DNA from: Bryopsis sp. KO-2023
Taxonomy: Eukaryota > Chlorophyta > Ulvophyceae > Bryopsidales > Bryopsidaceae
Direction: 5' to 3'
DNA: 64,000 nucleotides
Assembly: GCA_030272585.1 (NCBI GenBank)
Contig: BSYQ01000009.1
Location: 3,472,001 to 3,536,000 of the forward strand
Each line of letters opens with the position of its first letter. Position 1 is the first letter of the stretch. The translations under genes were made by a program, and so were the position numbers. The notes under the pieces were generated by a model. It was not told the origin of the DNA and searched no databases. It was given only the letters and a program-made list of their open reading frames with translations. Below are positions 42,437 to 52,800 of the stretch, piece after piece.

Positions 42437-43843
42437 TTACTCGGGGGTAGCGATATCCTCGAGTGCTACCCATCGACTCTGCCGAGTTCCTTTAGACACC
42501 TTAACTCGAACTCCTGTTCTATCTATCTCCTCTATTCGAAAGCCAGCCTGAGCTTTCACCACTAACTTTTTCGAAGTTTTAATCCTAACTAACACTGAAT
42601 CCCCTATCTTTAGAGCTTCTATTTTCTTTTCCTTTTGAAGTTTATCACTATAATTCCTCTGCTGACGATACTGAGCTGTACTTATAGACTCCTTAGCTCT
42701 TCCTTCCATCCTTTTTCTTAACTCACTCAACTCTTTTAACTCTCTATCTGATATCAAAATCGACAGCTCCTGGACTACAGGATCTAATAAAACGGCCTCC
42801 TCTCTCCTCTGAACTAGAGTTTGGGATCCAGAACCTCCTCCCTGAGGCTGAGATCCTTCTCCTAAATTCCCCTGGCTCTCCTCTGGGTGCTGACCTATCT
42901 GATAGGCTGCCCAATCTCTTTTATTTACTTGTCTCCTAATAAAAACTAATTCAAATGGGCTGTAACCTGTAACTTCTTTTACTCGACTATTATAATCCCT
43001 CAGGCTATCTAATAAAACTCCCTGTAAATCCTGAACTGAAAATAAGAGAGCCCCTGTAGTGGGTGTCTCTCCTAGTTGCTTTTCTTTTAATCTACCTTTT
43101 ATCCCCTGTTTCAGGGTTTGATTTAACCTCTCTGCTAATCCATTAGTCCTAGGGTGATAAGGACTGGATATCTTTAACTCTATTCCTTCCTGTCGACACA
43201 AATCTAATACCATCCCTTTGAACTCTGTCCCATTATCACATAAGAAAAACCTGGGGACCCCAAACCTACAGATGATATTCTGGAACAGAAACTGGGAAAT
43301 AAAGACTGGACTCTTAGCATCCATGATCCCAGCCTCTGCCCACTTTGTAAAATAATCCACTACAACTAAAATATGAACTAAAGACTTTGTTTCAGGCATC
43401 CTAATTGAAAAGGTATCCATTCCCCACTGATAAAACGGAAGTCCAGCTGGGGTCTGTAACAGTCTAGGCTGTATCAAAAACTTTGGCCTGATTTCCTGAC
43501 AAGCCTCACATTTTTCTAAGATTTCCTTTGTCTGTTTTTCCATTTCATACCAGAAATAGTGCTCCCTGAGCTTTTCCAAAGTTCCTTTTACTGACACATG
43601 CCCCACAGCTATGTGTGCTTCCAAAATTAGCTCCTCCCTCTTAGTCTCAACTGGAACCTCTCTCTTTTTATCCCCTCCTGGATCCCTCAGAAACATCTGC
43701 TCTGTTTCAGCATCCCAGATGTATCTAAACTCCTTTTTCCTGGCTGCAGCTTTCTCCTGGCTAGAGTACTTAGCATACTGATCAAAGTCTTTCTGTAAAA
43801 GACTTAGGGTGCAAGGGTCTTTCCAGATATCATACTTCCTCAT
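42437..43843 (-). CDS. Element C integrase ORF
   Basis: 468 residues. Zinc finger HIAVGHVSVKG ... CEACQ, then the DDE core in GMDTFSI, LCDNGTEF and GLAERLNQTL. A C-terminal beta domain reads LKIGDSVLVRIKTSKK. No chromodomain was recognised. It is a separate frame from the RT. Confidence 0.9.
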   Translation of the reverse strand: MRKYDIWKDPCTLSLLQKDFDQYAKYSSQEKAAARKKEFRYIWDAETEQMFLRDPGGDKKREVPVETKREELILEAHIAVGHVSVKGTLEKLREHYFWYEMEKQTKEILEKCEACQEIRPKFLIQPRLLQTPAGLPFYQWGMDTFSIRMPETKSLVHILVVVDYFTKWAEAGIMDAKSPVFISQFLFQNIICRFGVPRFFLCDNGTEFKGMVLDLCRQEGIELKISSPYHPRTNGLAERLNQTLKQGIKGRLKEKQLGETPTTGALLFSVQDLQGVLLDSLRDYNSRVKEVTGYSPFELVFIRRQVNKRDWAAYQIGQHPEESQGNLGEGSQPQGGGSGSQTLVQRREEAVLLDPVVQELSILISDRELKELSELRKRMEGRAKESISTAQYRQQRNYSDKLQKEKKIEALKIGDSVLVRIKTSKKLVVKAQAGFRIEEIDRTGVRVKVSKGTRQSRWVALEDIATPE

Positions 43844-44649
43844 CTGCTCACTTCTTTTCCTAGAAAGTGCTTTAAACTTCTTATCCAGAGCCTCCTGGCC
43901 TCTGTTTCTACTTGTTTTTAAGTTGTCTATCCTGGGTAGATAGAACAGAGTTTGCCCTCTCCTCTAGTCTTAAGGGTTTCCACTTAAATACAAATCCTCC
44001 AGGGTGTACAACTGTCACAGCTGGCTGGTAAGCTGGCTGAGAGCTGTAAGCTTTTGGAAGTCATCTCTTAGTTATTAGACCTGCTGTTGTTTTATCCCAG
44101 AGTTTGAACTCTCAGTCCTTTTTTTCTGGGAAAGAGCACTTTTCACCCTAGTGACCTAAAGTGACCTTAACTTCTAGGCTGGATCAAACACCACTCCTTT
44201 TTAGGCTTAGGGACTGAGGTCCTCACAGGGATTGATTTTTGAAAATCAAAGTGTGTACAGACTTATCCAAGTCTGTAGTCCTCTATTCTGAGAGTTTCCC
44301 TTATTTCAGGATACCTTATCTCTACAGAATCTAAACATTTGTCTGGGATTATCCTTAATCCTCAGACCTTTACACATATCTCTTTGGGATTGTTTAGTTA
44401 TAGGCAGAGTGGTTTCCTGCTTTCCAGAAGTGATTTTTAGAAACTCAGATGAATGTTTAAGCAAGGGGGTGAAACTCATTTGTTCCAGGAACCTTGACTG
44501 TATCTGAAGAAACCATTTCACAGTGAAATTGCAGAATCCTGCTTACAACACCAACCCTCCAACCCCAACAACAACTTCATTATTGCCTCCTGCCTCCCAG
44601 GGCATCTCTCACTTTACCACCTCTCATCCACCAGTACTGAAAACACAAC
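43844..44649. other. Non-coding interior of element C
   Basis: About 800 bp between the integrase frame and the small ORF at 44650. No frame longer than about 70 codons makes sense. It may be spacer or decayed sequence of the element. Confidence 0.5.
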
Positions 44650-45147
44650 TTAACCACTGGGACCTGGTGCTCCCACATCTCTATCGTTCTCTTCCTCCCC
44701 AGAGGAGTAAACCATTATCGTCCTGTCCGGAGGAACCTCCTGCATATCACCATTGTTATCCTCCTCAAATCTCGCTTCGATTCGAGCCACCGGGAAAAAG
44801 GTCGGCAGGTTGGCTGGGTCAAAGGGCTGGCCCCCTCCTGCTGCAGAACCGATAGGCTCTGCCAGTGCTGCTGTTATCTGTTGCCTAGCAACCCTTAGGG
44901 GGCCTGGACCAACTGGAATACCCGCCCTGTGTTGGTCTAGCAAGGCACGAATAGTCGAAAGAGTTCCGGTATACTGCGCCAGTTTCGAGACATATATTCT
45001 GGCCTCCCTTTCCGCCTGGATATTCATTCCGTTCTCCCCCTGAAGTAGTCGTGCCTGAAGTTCTTCTTCGTAGTCCTCCATTTCGACTAAGAGTTCCAAC
45101 ACGACTGCGATAATATGCGCGAGAGCTGCTGCCTGAGCTGCATCCAT
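44650..45147 (-). CDS. Element C extra ORF between RT and integrase
   Basis: 165 residues: a helical N-terminal half (AAALAHIIAVVLELLVEMED), a Gly/Pro-rich middle and an acidic end. No known domain. The position between RNase H and integrase is unusual for a Ty3/Gypsy element, where those domains normally share one frame. Confidence 0.55.
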   Translation of the reverse strand: MDAAQAAALAHIIAVVLELLVEMEDYEEELQARLLQGENGMNIQAEREARIYVSKLAQYTGTLSTIRALLDQHRAGIPVGPGPLRVARQQITAALAEPIGSAAGGGQPFDPANLPTFFPVARIEARFEEDNNGDMQEVPPDRTIMVYSSGEEENDRDVGAPGPSG

Positions 45148-45461
45148 TGTTTCGAGTGTTTAGCAGAAAACAGGCTTCTTTCTCCTGAGTTTGAATTCCT
45201 AATCGATATTTCAAACTCTGCTTTATTCCTTTGGCTTCTGGTGGTAGTCTACTTTCCTTCTGTCTGTTCCTCCCTTAAGACTCCAAATCCTGCTCGACTT
45301 TTCCCATAGATTTTTCACTCTCCCTGGATTTCCTTGGATAAACCTTTTATCCCCAGGCTTAATCCTTTGCCTCCCTTATTCCTCTGTCCTAGGCAGCTCT
45401 CCCATAACTGCCTCTAGTTAGTCCTCCCTTGGACTGACCTTTCTCTGATTCCTAGAATCAA

Positions 45462-47036
45462 CTAACTAAGCCTCCTCCCTAAAGGCAAATGTTCTGACAC
45501 AGTAGGCAGGTCCTGTGTTTTCCCTTTTTTCTCCCTATTCATCACAAGCCTGGACAATGCATCAGCATTCACATTGTGACTCCCAGGCTTGTAAACTACT
45601 CTAATCTGATACCCCTGTAACTCTAACACCCACCTAGCCATCATGGAGGTCAGGTTCTTAGACCCCATCAGCCAGATCAAAGCTTTGCAGTCAGTGAAAA
45701 CAGTAAACTCCCTCCCAGTCAAATAATACCTAAATCTTCTAATGCCTTTAATCACTGCCATGGCCTCCCCCTGGGAAGGAGCATACCTAGCTTCTGTTTC
45801 ACTGTTTTTCTTAGAAAAATAAGCTATGACCTTTTCTTGACCCTCCTGAATTTGACCTAATACCCCAGCTATTGCATACTGACTCCAGTCAGTACACAAA
45901 AACACCTCCCCCTCTCTCTTTATGGAGGTCACCACTGGGGCTGTCATCAACATCTTTTTCAAGAGCCTCCATGCTAATTCACACTTCCAAGTCCACAGAA
46001 AAGGCACCCCCTGCTTGGTCAACTCTGTAAGAGCACCTGCCACCTTAGCATAGTTTGGGGCATGCCTCCTGTAATAGCCTGTTAACCCTAAAAAGGCTCT
46101 AACCTGTGTGACAGTGGTGGGGGTCTTTAACTTCCTAATGGAATCTAACTTATCCTCCTGGGGGCTAAACCCAGCCTTTGTGATGTGGTGCCCCAGGTAT
46201 TCCACCTCCTCCTGGAACAGAAAACACTTTTCTATGGATAATTTAGCCCCCTCCTTCTCTAAAATATCTAACACCTTTTCCAGAGTTTCCATATGTTCCT
46301 GGAAGGTGTAACTAAAGATGACTATGTCATCCAGGTAGACCTGGACCCCCTCCAGGTGGCCAAATAGGGAATCCATCACCCTCTGGAAGGCCTCTGGCAT
46401 AGTCTTAAGCCCCTGAGGGCACCTAACCCACTCATATAGCCCTGAGGAAGTCCTAAAGGCAGTTTTCCCTGCATGCTCCTCTGCCAGGGGCAATTGCCAG
46501 TATCCTGACTTCAGGTCTAAACTAGAGTAGTATTTCCTCCCTCCCATGTCATCCAGCAGCTCATCTATTAGAGGCAGGGGATACTGATCTGCCTCCACTA
46601 AATCATTCAAATCCCTGAAGTCCACACACCACCTCCACTTCCCTGGAGTCTTTTTAGGGACCAGGAGGGTGGGTGAAGACCAGGGTGACCCTGAGCTAGG
46701 CCTAACCACCCCTGCTTTGATCAGTCCTTCCAGCTGCCTCTCTATCTCCCCTCTCTGGAATTCACTAACTCTATACTGCCTCCTGGCCACAGGTTTTGCT
46801 GTGCCAGTCTCTATCCTGTAACTATGGTTTTTGAGGGTTCCTATCTCATATTCACTTAGAGACCAGGCATCCCTCCTAGACTTGCATAGCTTCTCCACTG
46901 CCCTCCTTTCATTCCTGGAAAGGCTACCTCCTATGTTTAAGTCTGCAAAAGTAGAGACTTTTTCCTCCTGGGCCACCAATATCGATTCAGGGGAAGTTAC
47001 CCCTCTGGTGGTAAATCTGTGCAACCCAGAGGCCAC
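45462..47036 (-). CDS. Element C reverse transcriptase-RNase H ORF
   Basis: 524 residues. RT motifs RWCVDFRDLNDLVEADQYPL, SSLDLKSGYWQLPL, CPQGLKTMPEAFQRVMD and VYLDDIVIFS. RNase H-like motifs LCTDWSQYAIAGVL, EARYAPSQGEAMAV, FTDCKALIWL and KPGSHNVNADALSRL. Canonical Ty3/Gypsy RT. Confidence 0.93.
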   Translation of the reverse strand: MASGLHRFTTRGVTSPESILVAQEEKVSTFADLNIGGSLSRNERRAVEKLCKSRRDAWSLSEYEIGTLKNHSYRIETGTAKPVARRQYRVSEFQRGEIERQLEGLIKAGVVRPSSGSPWSSPTLLVPKKTPGKWRWCVDFRDLNDLVEADQYPLPLIDELLDDMGGRKYYSSLDLKSGYWQLPLAEEHAGKTAFRTSSGLYEWVRCPQGLKTMPEAFQRVMDSLFGHLEGVQVYLDDIVIFSYTFQEHMETLEKVLDILEKEGAKLSIEKCFLFQEEVEYLGHHITKAGFSPQEDKLDSIRKLKTPTTVTQVRAFLGLTGYYRRHAPNYAKVAGALTELTKQGVPFLWTWKCELAWRLLKKMLMTAPVVTSIKREGEVFLCTDWSQYAIAGVLGQIQEGQEKVIAYFSKKNSETEARYAPSQGEAMAVIKGIRRFRYYLTGREFTVFTDCKALIWLMGSKNLTSMMARWVLELQGYQIRVVYKPGSHNVNADALSRLVMNREKKGKTQDLPTVSEHLPLGRRLS

Positions 47037-47068
47037 ACCCTCGAGGTCACCTGGCCTGACCTCTGACC

Positions 47069-47986
47069 CTATTGAAAATCCTTTGAAGGTCCCTCTCTTC
47101 CCTTCGTTTTCTGCCCTCCTTTAGCTGGAGTGTTGTTCTGTCTGAACCCTGGAGGTAAGGGACTGTGTGGAACTCTGTCTGGAATAGTCTCTGGAGTGAG
47201 GTTGAACTTAACTTTCTTCTCCTGGGTCAGTTTCCCCCCTTTCCTTTTCTTCCCTGCTGCAGTATGGACTGCTTCTCCTAAGGAGGAGTCTTGTGCCTCC
47301 TGTGTCCTAAGTGGGATAGCTCCCATCCTCCCATTCCCTTTTTGATAGAAAATCTGCTGAGGGCCCATCATTATCATTGCCCTGATGGTCTTCAGGAAAT
47401 CCACTCCCAACAGAACATCATAGGTGTTTGTGTCCATGATGATGAAAGACCCATGGGAGCCTGTCCCTCCTATATTGATAAACACCTTGGGAAGGTACCC
47501 CAAGGCGGTGGCCAACTCTCCACTAGCAGTCCTGAACACTAGTTCTGAAGGTTTGACCTGATCCACCAGGCCGAGCTTCTCCACCATTGCCTTTGACATA
47601 CACCCATGACTAGCTCCTGTGTCCACTACTGCTTCCATTGTCTCTCCATTAATCTTGATAGCACATCTAGCTGGGATATTCCTGGGGGCTGCCTCCCCTT
47701 GCAAAGTGTCCACCTCCAACATCCCTATCTCTTTTTCTCCCCCTTCCTGGCTAGAGGTTTCAGGGTCAAAGTGGAGGGGTTGAGTTACCCCTGCATCTAC
47801 TGAACTCATGAGCTCAGCTTCCCTCAGGAGGGCTTCTCTAATCTCAGGGGCATAATACATGAATGTTTTTAAGGGTACTGGAAATTCTGCTTTGTCTAAG
47901 AATGTCTGGGCATCCTGTAAGGCATGCTTTTTCCCCATTCTGTATTTATTCTCTGCCCCTGAAGTCTTTCCTTCCACCATGTTCAT
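47069..47986 (-). CDS. Element C protease ORF
   Basis: 305 residues with a retropepsin-like core AVVDTGASHGCMSKAMVEKL and DVLLGVDFLKT. The tail is basic. Element D inserted immediately upstream of its start. Confidence 0.88.
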   Translation of the reverse strand: MNMVEGKTSGAENKYRMGKKHALQDAQTFLDKAEFPVPLKTFMYYAPEIREALLREAELMSSVDAGVTQPLHFDPETSSQEGGEKEIGMLEVDTLQGEAAPRNIPARCAIKINGETMEAVVDTGASHGCMSKAMVEKLGLVDQVKPSELVFRTASGELATALGYLPKVFINIGGTGSHGSFIIMDTNTYDVLLGVDFLKTIRAMIMMGPQQIFYQKGNGRMGAIPLRTQEAQDSSLGEAVHTAAGKKRKGGKLTQEKKVKFNLTPETIPDRVPHSPLPPGFRQNNTPAKGGQKTKGREGPSKDFQ

Positions 47987-47999
47987 CTGAATCTCCTGA

Positions 48000-48648
48000 T
48001 GTAAGGATTCGGCAGAATCAAAGGAGATTCAGGCAGACCTGCAGGCTTGCAGACTGGCAGTGATTGGGCTGACAGATTAGGCTGCAGGTTGACTGCTATG
48101 ATTCTGAAGAAGCAAGAATGGTTCAGGTCCTTTAGACCTGCAGACTGATAGACTGGTAGTCAGCAGATTGGTAGACTGACGAAGTGGCAGAGTAGTCGGG
48201 CGGACAGGTTGGCTGACGACAGACAGGTGCTGACAGCGCTGCAGAACGTGGGCTGCAGAGCTGGCAGGCAGGAAGTTCTAGAAGGTCTTAGGTGGCAGAC
48301 TCAGAACCGCAGTACCCTGCAAGGTGTCTGAGGCTGCATGTCATGGAAGGGACTGAAAGGGACTTGGCAGTTTGATGGTCTGCAATACTGATGCAGACTG
48401 ATGTTATGGCTTAGGATCAGTTTGGATCAGGGTTGGCAGAAACGGTATAAGTTGTGGGGGCTTGGACATTCTTGTAACTTAACCTAACCTTAGTTTGGAA
48501 CCTGATCTCGCCCTTGAACCTTGCTAGGTTCAAGTGTCTCTCCCATGGTCGTTCAATAGAACGGCAGTTCAGACTGGCAGACCGGCAGGGTCGCAGTCTT
48601 CAATGGACTTGAGTGGAAAAAGCGATCTGCAGGGGCAGAATCGTTACA
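48000..48648 (+). repeat. 5' LTR of element D
   Basis: 649 bp, TGTAAGGATTCGG...ATCGTTACA, matching 56404-57052. Confidence 0.95.
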
Positions 48649-48661
48649 GTGGTTTCGGAGC

Positions 48662-49810
48662 AGGCTTGTGACAAGATCACAAACGAGCCTGGCAGGCTGC
48701 AGAGGCAGCAGTATGCGCGCAGACGCGCAGTGAGAAGGCGCAGTGAGAAGGCGCAGAGGCGCAGGACACTGGCAGGCACACAGCACAGTGCAAAGCAGAG
48801 GTTTGCAAGGCAGACAAACGCCAGTGCTTTGCAGATTTGCAGTTATCTATTGGAGTGTTCGAGTGTGCTGTGTGAAGGAAAGTCGCTGAATCAGCGTCAG
48901 GAGTAGAATGGGCGCAGTGTGTGTAAGAACACTGCGGCAGACAGATTTCGCAGAAGTGATGTGTAGAGCGCAGGGCAATACATTGGAGTATGTAGAAGCG
49001 CAGCTTACACACAGGCGCGCAGCATTGTCAAGCGCAGCACGACTATGCAGCGTCGCAGGAGACGTTGGGTGGCGCAGCATTTGGAGGATTGCGTCGCAGG
49101 TGTAGAACTGCGCAGCAGATCCAGGAATGCGCAGCAGATCCAGGATTGCGCCGCAGATGCAGAGTTGTACCGCAGATGTGGAATTACGCTGTTGATACAA
49201 GGTTGCGCAGCGAATATGGAAATGTACCGCGGGCAGGATTGCGTCGCAGACAGAACGTGCGCAGGTTTTGCTGGAAGTGCGCAGCGAATGTTGGCACTGC
49301 GTAAGTGGATGATGTGACGCGCAGCAGCAACAGGAAAGCGCTGCACATGCGAAATTGCACTGCAGACGACAGAGTTACGCTGCGTGCAGCGGATTGCAAT
49401 GTCGATGGGACATTTCGCGCAGATGCAGGCTGGGCAGCCTATGCAGGATGCAGGGACTGCGCAGTGTTTATGGAACTGTGCAGCTCTTGATGGAAGTTCG
49501 CAGACGATGTTGGGACTGCGTGTCGATTGAAGGAACAGCTGATGCAGGGATCGCGCAGTTGACGCAGGAACGCGCAGCTGTGTGCAAGGTCGGCACAAGG
49601 TGCAGGATCTGATGGACTTGCACAGAACGTGGCAGGATGTGTGCGAGAGTGAGAATTGTGTAGCACAAATTAAGTTGGTGCGACCAGGAAGAGTTGCAGT
49701 GTACGCAGTGAGTGCGACTGATGCAGGCATCGCTTAACTGACTCAGGTTGAGCGCAGGTTGAGCGCAGGCTGAGCGTAAGTTGAGCGCAGACGCGAGATG
49801 CAAGAGTGTT
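48662..49810 (+). repeat. GCGCAG-rich low-complexity block in element D
   Basis: About 1.1 kb densely packed with GCGCAG, CGCAGC and TTGCGC motifs at irregular spacing. It shows imperfect larger repeats such as GCGCAGCAGATCCAGGA, which occurs twice near 49115-49145. Open frames here are by-products of the composition. Confidence 0.75.
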
Positions 49811-52800
49811 ACGTGCTTGCAGGGTTACATTTGAGTGATCTGATCATTTCGTTGGTTGATTGAAGTGACTTTAGAAGTAGTGAGCTTCAGATTGATTTCA
49901 GGATCAGGTGATCTATGATCTTCTGATTGCAGTACACATTCTAGAAAAGATGTTTGATCACTTTATAAAGGATTTCAGAGTTGCAGTCAAATTTTCAGGC
50001 TGAAGTGAGGGAGATGTTCTGAAAGGCTTTGATTGATTACAAGTCAGTGGGGAAAATTCTGGAAAGAGTCTTTGAGACCAGGCAGATTTTTCAGGAAGTT
50101 TTGATATATTCTTTCAAAAGTCTGGTGGTGATATTTGACAGCTTTATTGGTCAGAAGTTAGGATTTTTCTGATCAGGAGTTCCTCCTTGTTTGCTTGGAT
50201 TTGTGCATTTGTTAGTGGAGATTTATCCTTGGCTCAGTGGATTTGAGCAGCAGTGGTGACTTATCATTTCAGAGTGTTGAAGGTTGCAGTGGAAAAATTC
50301 TTGGCTTTAGTGGCAGGTCAGAACATGTGTCACATCAGCTTTGATGTGATTGTGCATACATATTTTGGATGTTTGTACATCAGGAACACTTGCTACATTT
50401 GTGTTGATTGTGGGAACATTTTCAGGTGTTTCAGTGAATGCACAATAGCTTGAGGGAATTTTTCAGAGTCGTTTCTGAACTTGAAATGAGGAGAACTGAA
50501 GGTCAGAACTTATTTTAGAGTTGCTTGCAGAAAGCTAAGGCACTTTTCAGTTCTACTCTATTGGTCAGTTGAGGTATAGTGTTTGTGTTTCTGTGGAAGG
50601 GTTGTCTTGTCTTTTTCTTGATGGACCCTATGGTATATTGCTCTGATTTCTGAATAGACCAGTGGCAGGTTATTCTCAGAAGAATGTCAATGACATGAAG
50701 TTTTCGTTCTATAATAGACTAGTGGCAGATTATTTTCTGTTGTTTGGTGGGACAAATGACAGAATATCAGTCTTTTTATAGATCAGTGGCAGATCATTTT
50801 CTGTTGTTGGCAGGGCAAATATTAGATGTATTGGCAAGGTATTTTTCTGTGGCAGCCTTGCTTTTCAGGTCAGGAAAAGATGTAGATTTTTGAAGGGACC
50901 AATAGGTCCATGGAACTCTTCTTTAGTAGGCTGAGTGATAGTGGTGAATTGAAGAAACGTTTGGTACAGCAGTAGCTGGTCTTTTCTTCTATTATGGGTG
51001 TTCTGAAATAGGACATCTTCTATTTTCCGCTAGCAGAAAGTTTTCAGTCGGATACATTGCTATGAGGGCAGATTATTTTGTTAAAGGATGCCCCTTATTG
51101 AGCAGAAAACATTTGCTAGTGATTAGAGAATTTTCTGGAAGGGAACAATACTCAATTGTGGTAGTATTGTTAGAGACTGAATTTTCAAAGATAGTCTAGG
51201 GAATTCTGGAAATTAAGCTGTTTGAAAATACTGATTGTCTTTCAAAGAGAAATGAAATCAGATGGGGAGGATGAAGTGTTAAAACAGCCACATCCTACCC
51301 ATTGATTAAAAGGGTATTTTCATTGGTTGATGGCAGCATTTTCTCGGTACTAGGTTTTTATTTCAACAAGACTTTGGTGGTAGCAGAGTTGGTTGAAGAA
51401 GCTTGGTCTTAGAGAAAAGAAATTTCTGGTTACACTCTTGGTTATTTGTCTTTGAGGTGTTGGAAAATAGGTTTTCAGGATATATCTCATTCTGGAAGTT
51501 TATTCAGGTTTCCAGAAAATTTCAGGTCAGTTATTGAACTAGCAGTGGTACTCTTGAGGCACAGAAAAAGGGCAGCAGTCTAAAGGGCAGATGGCTGAAC
51601 AAAAGAGAAGTTTTCTTTGCTTGTTTGGTATAGTTCTGTTCTTCCTTTTTCATTTGGATGCAGAGTGGTTGCTGATTTTCAAAGGGAGTATATTTCTGAT
51701 AGTTATTTTGGTAGAGTTTCTATCCTGTTGGCGATAGAAAGTATATTAGTGATATGCTGGAGTCACCTGAAGTTTTCATGCATTCTTTACACAAAGAAAC
51801 TGTGGCAGATTTTTGTGTTTGGACTGCCATAATATACTTAGTGGTTTGTTGTGACAAAAGAAAGAGGTGCACTCAGTATTTTGCTGATTTATTAGGGTAA
51901 AATAGGAGGAAAAGAAAGGAAGTTAAATGTGGCAGGTTTTATATTCTTTTTGCAGCCACATTATAGTTAGGTGCTTTTTACGAGAAGAGTACAAGTTGAA
52001 AAGAGAAAACAAAGGAAAGAGTTTAAGGTGATAGCACCAGGTGGTGCTTATGGGTTGTGAAGTGAGAAAAGGAGAGCAAGACTTGCAGATATCTCTTGCA
52101 GATGAAAAGCCATGTGTAGCTACATCTGAGGAGATGGTGCATGAGTGGAGTGCCATGGGAAGCATACACTCATGTAGGACAACTGAGCGGGGAAGCTAAG
52201 ATCAGCATCCCTCAAGAAAGTTGCTCAGCCCCAAGTTTTCGCGGGGATGGAAGTCCAGGGAGGACTTGCAGGAGTGAGAAAAGAGGCGAAGGAGGACAGA
52301 AGTGGAGTGTGAGAAGGCCGGCGTAGCCACTCACACAGGGTGTTACCTCAGGGGAGGGTAGCCTATGGGCGCGGAGTCCATTCCGAAGTTGGAGTGCCGG
52401 TGTAGCCGCAACTACGGAGAAGTGTGTAAGTCTAGTGGATGGAATTTCTGCAGGTGGTGGTCCGGGCAAGGACACTGGTGCAGGGAATTCTGGAGACCTT
52501 GAGGAGAAGGTGAGCAGTGTTGCAGGAGGTACCCACTAGGCGACGCGTGGGACCTGCAGACTGTGAGTTGGTAGATGCTGGGCGGGGAGTCGCAGCATCT
52601 GCAGATTTTCAAGGAAAAGTTCTGAGGTGCAGTGCGGGGAGTACTGACTTGCAGAATTTTTGGAGGAGGATTCTGAGCTTGAGGGGGTTGTTGGGCCGAG
52701 TGTAGCCACGACTGCTCAGCTCTCGGAGGCAGGGGGTGTGTGGTCATGTGGGGCCACACCTGACCTGCATGATGTGTTCTGCAGGCACATCAGATTTGTT

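Noticed and set aside
49005-49730. 241-codon minus-strand frame in element D
   Set aside because: Created by the GCGCAG-rich composition. Cys/Ala/Thr-rich product with no protein-like pattern.
52141-52759. Several overlapping open frames on both strands in element D
   Set aside because: GC-richer patch with stop-poor composition. Frames overlap on both strands and show no similarity.
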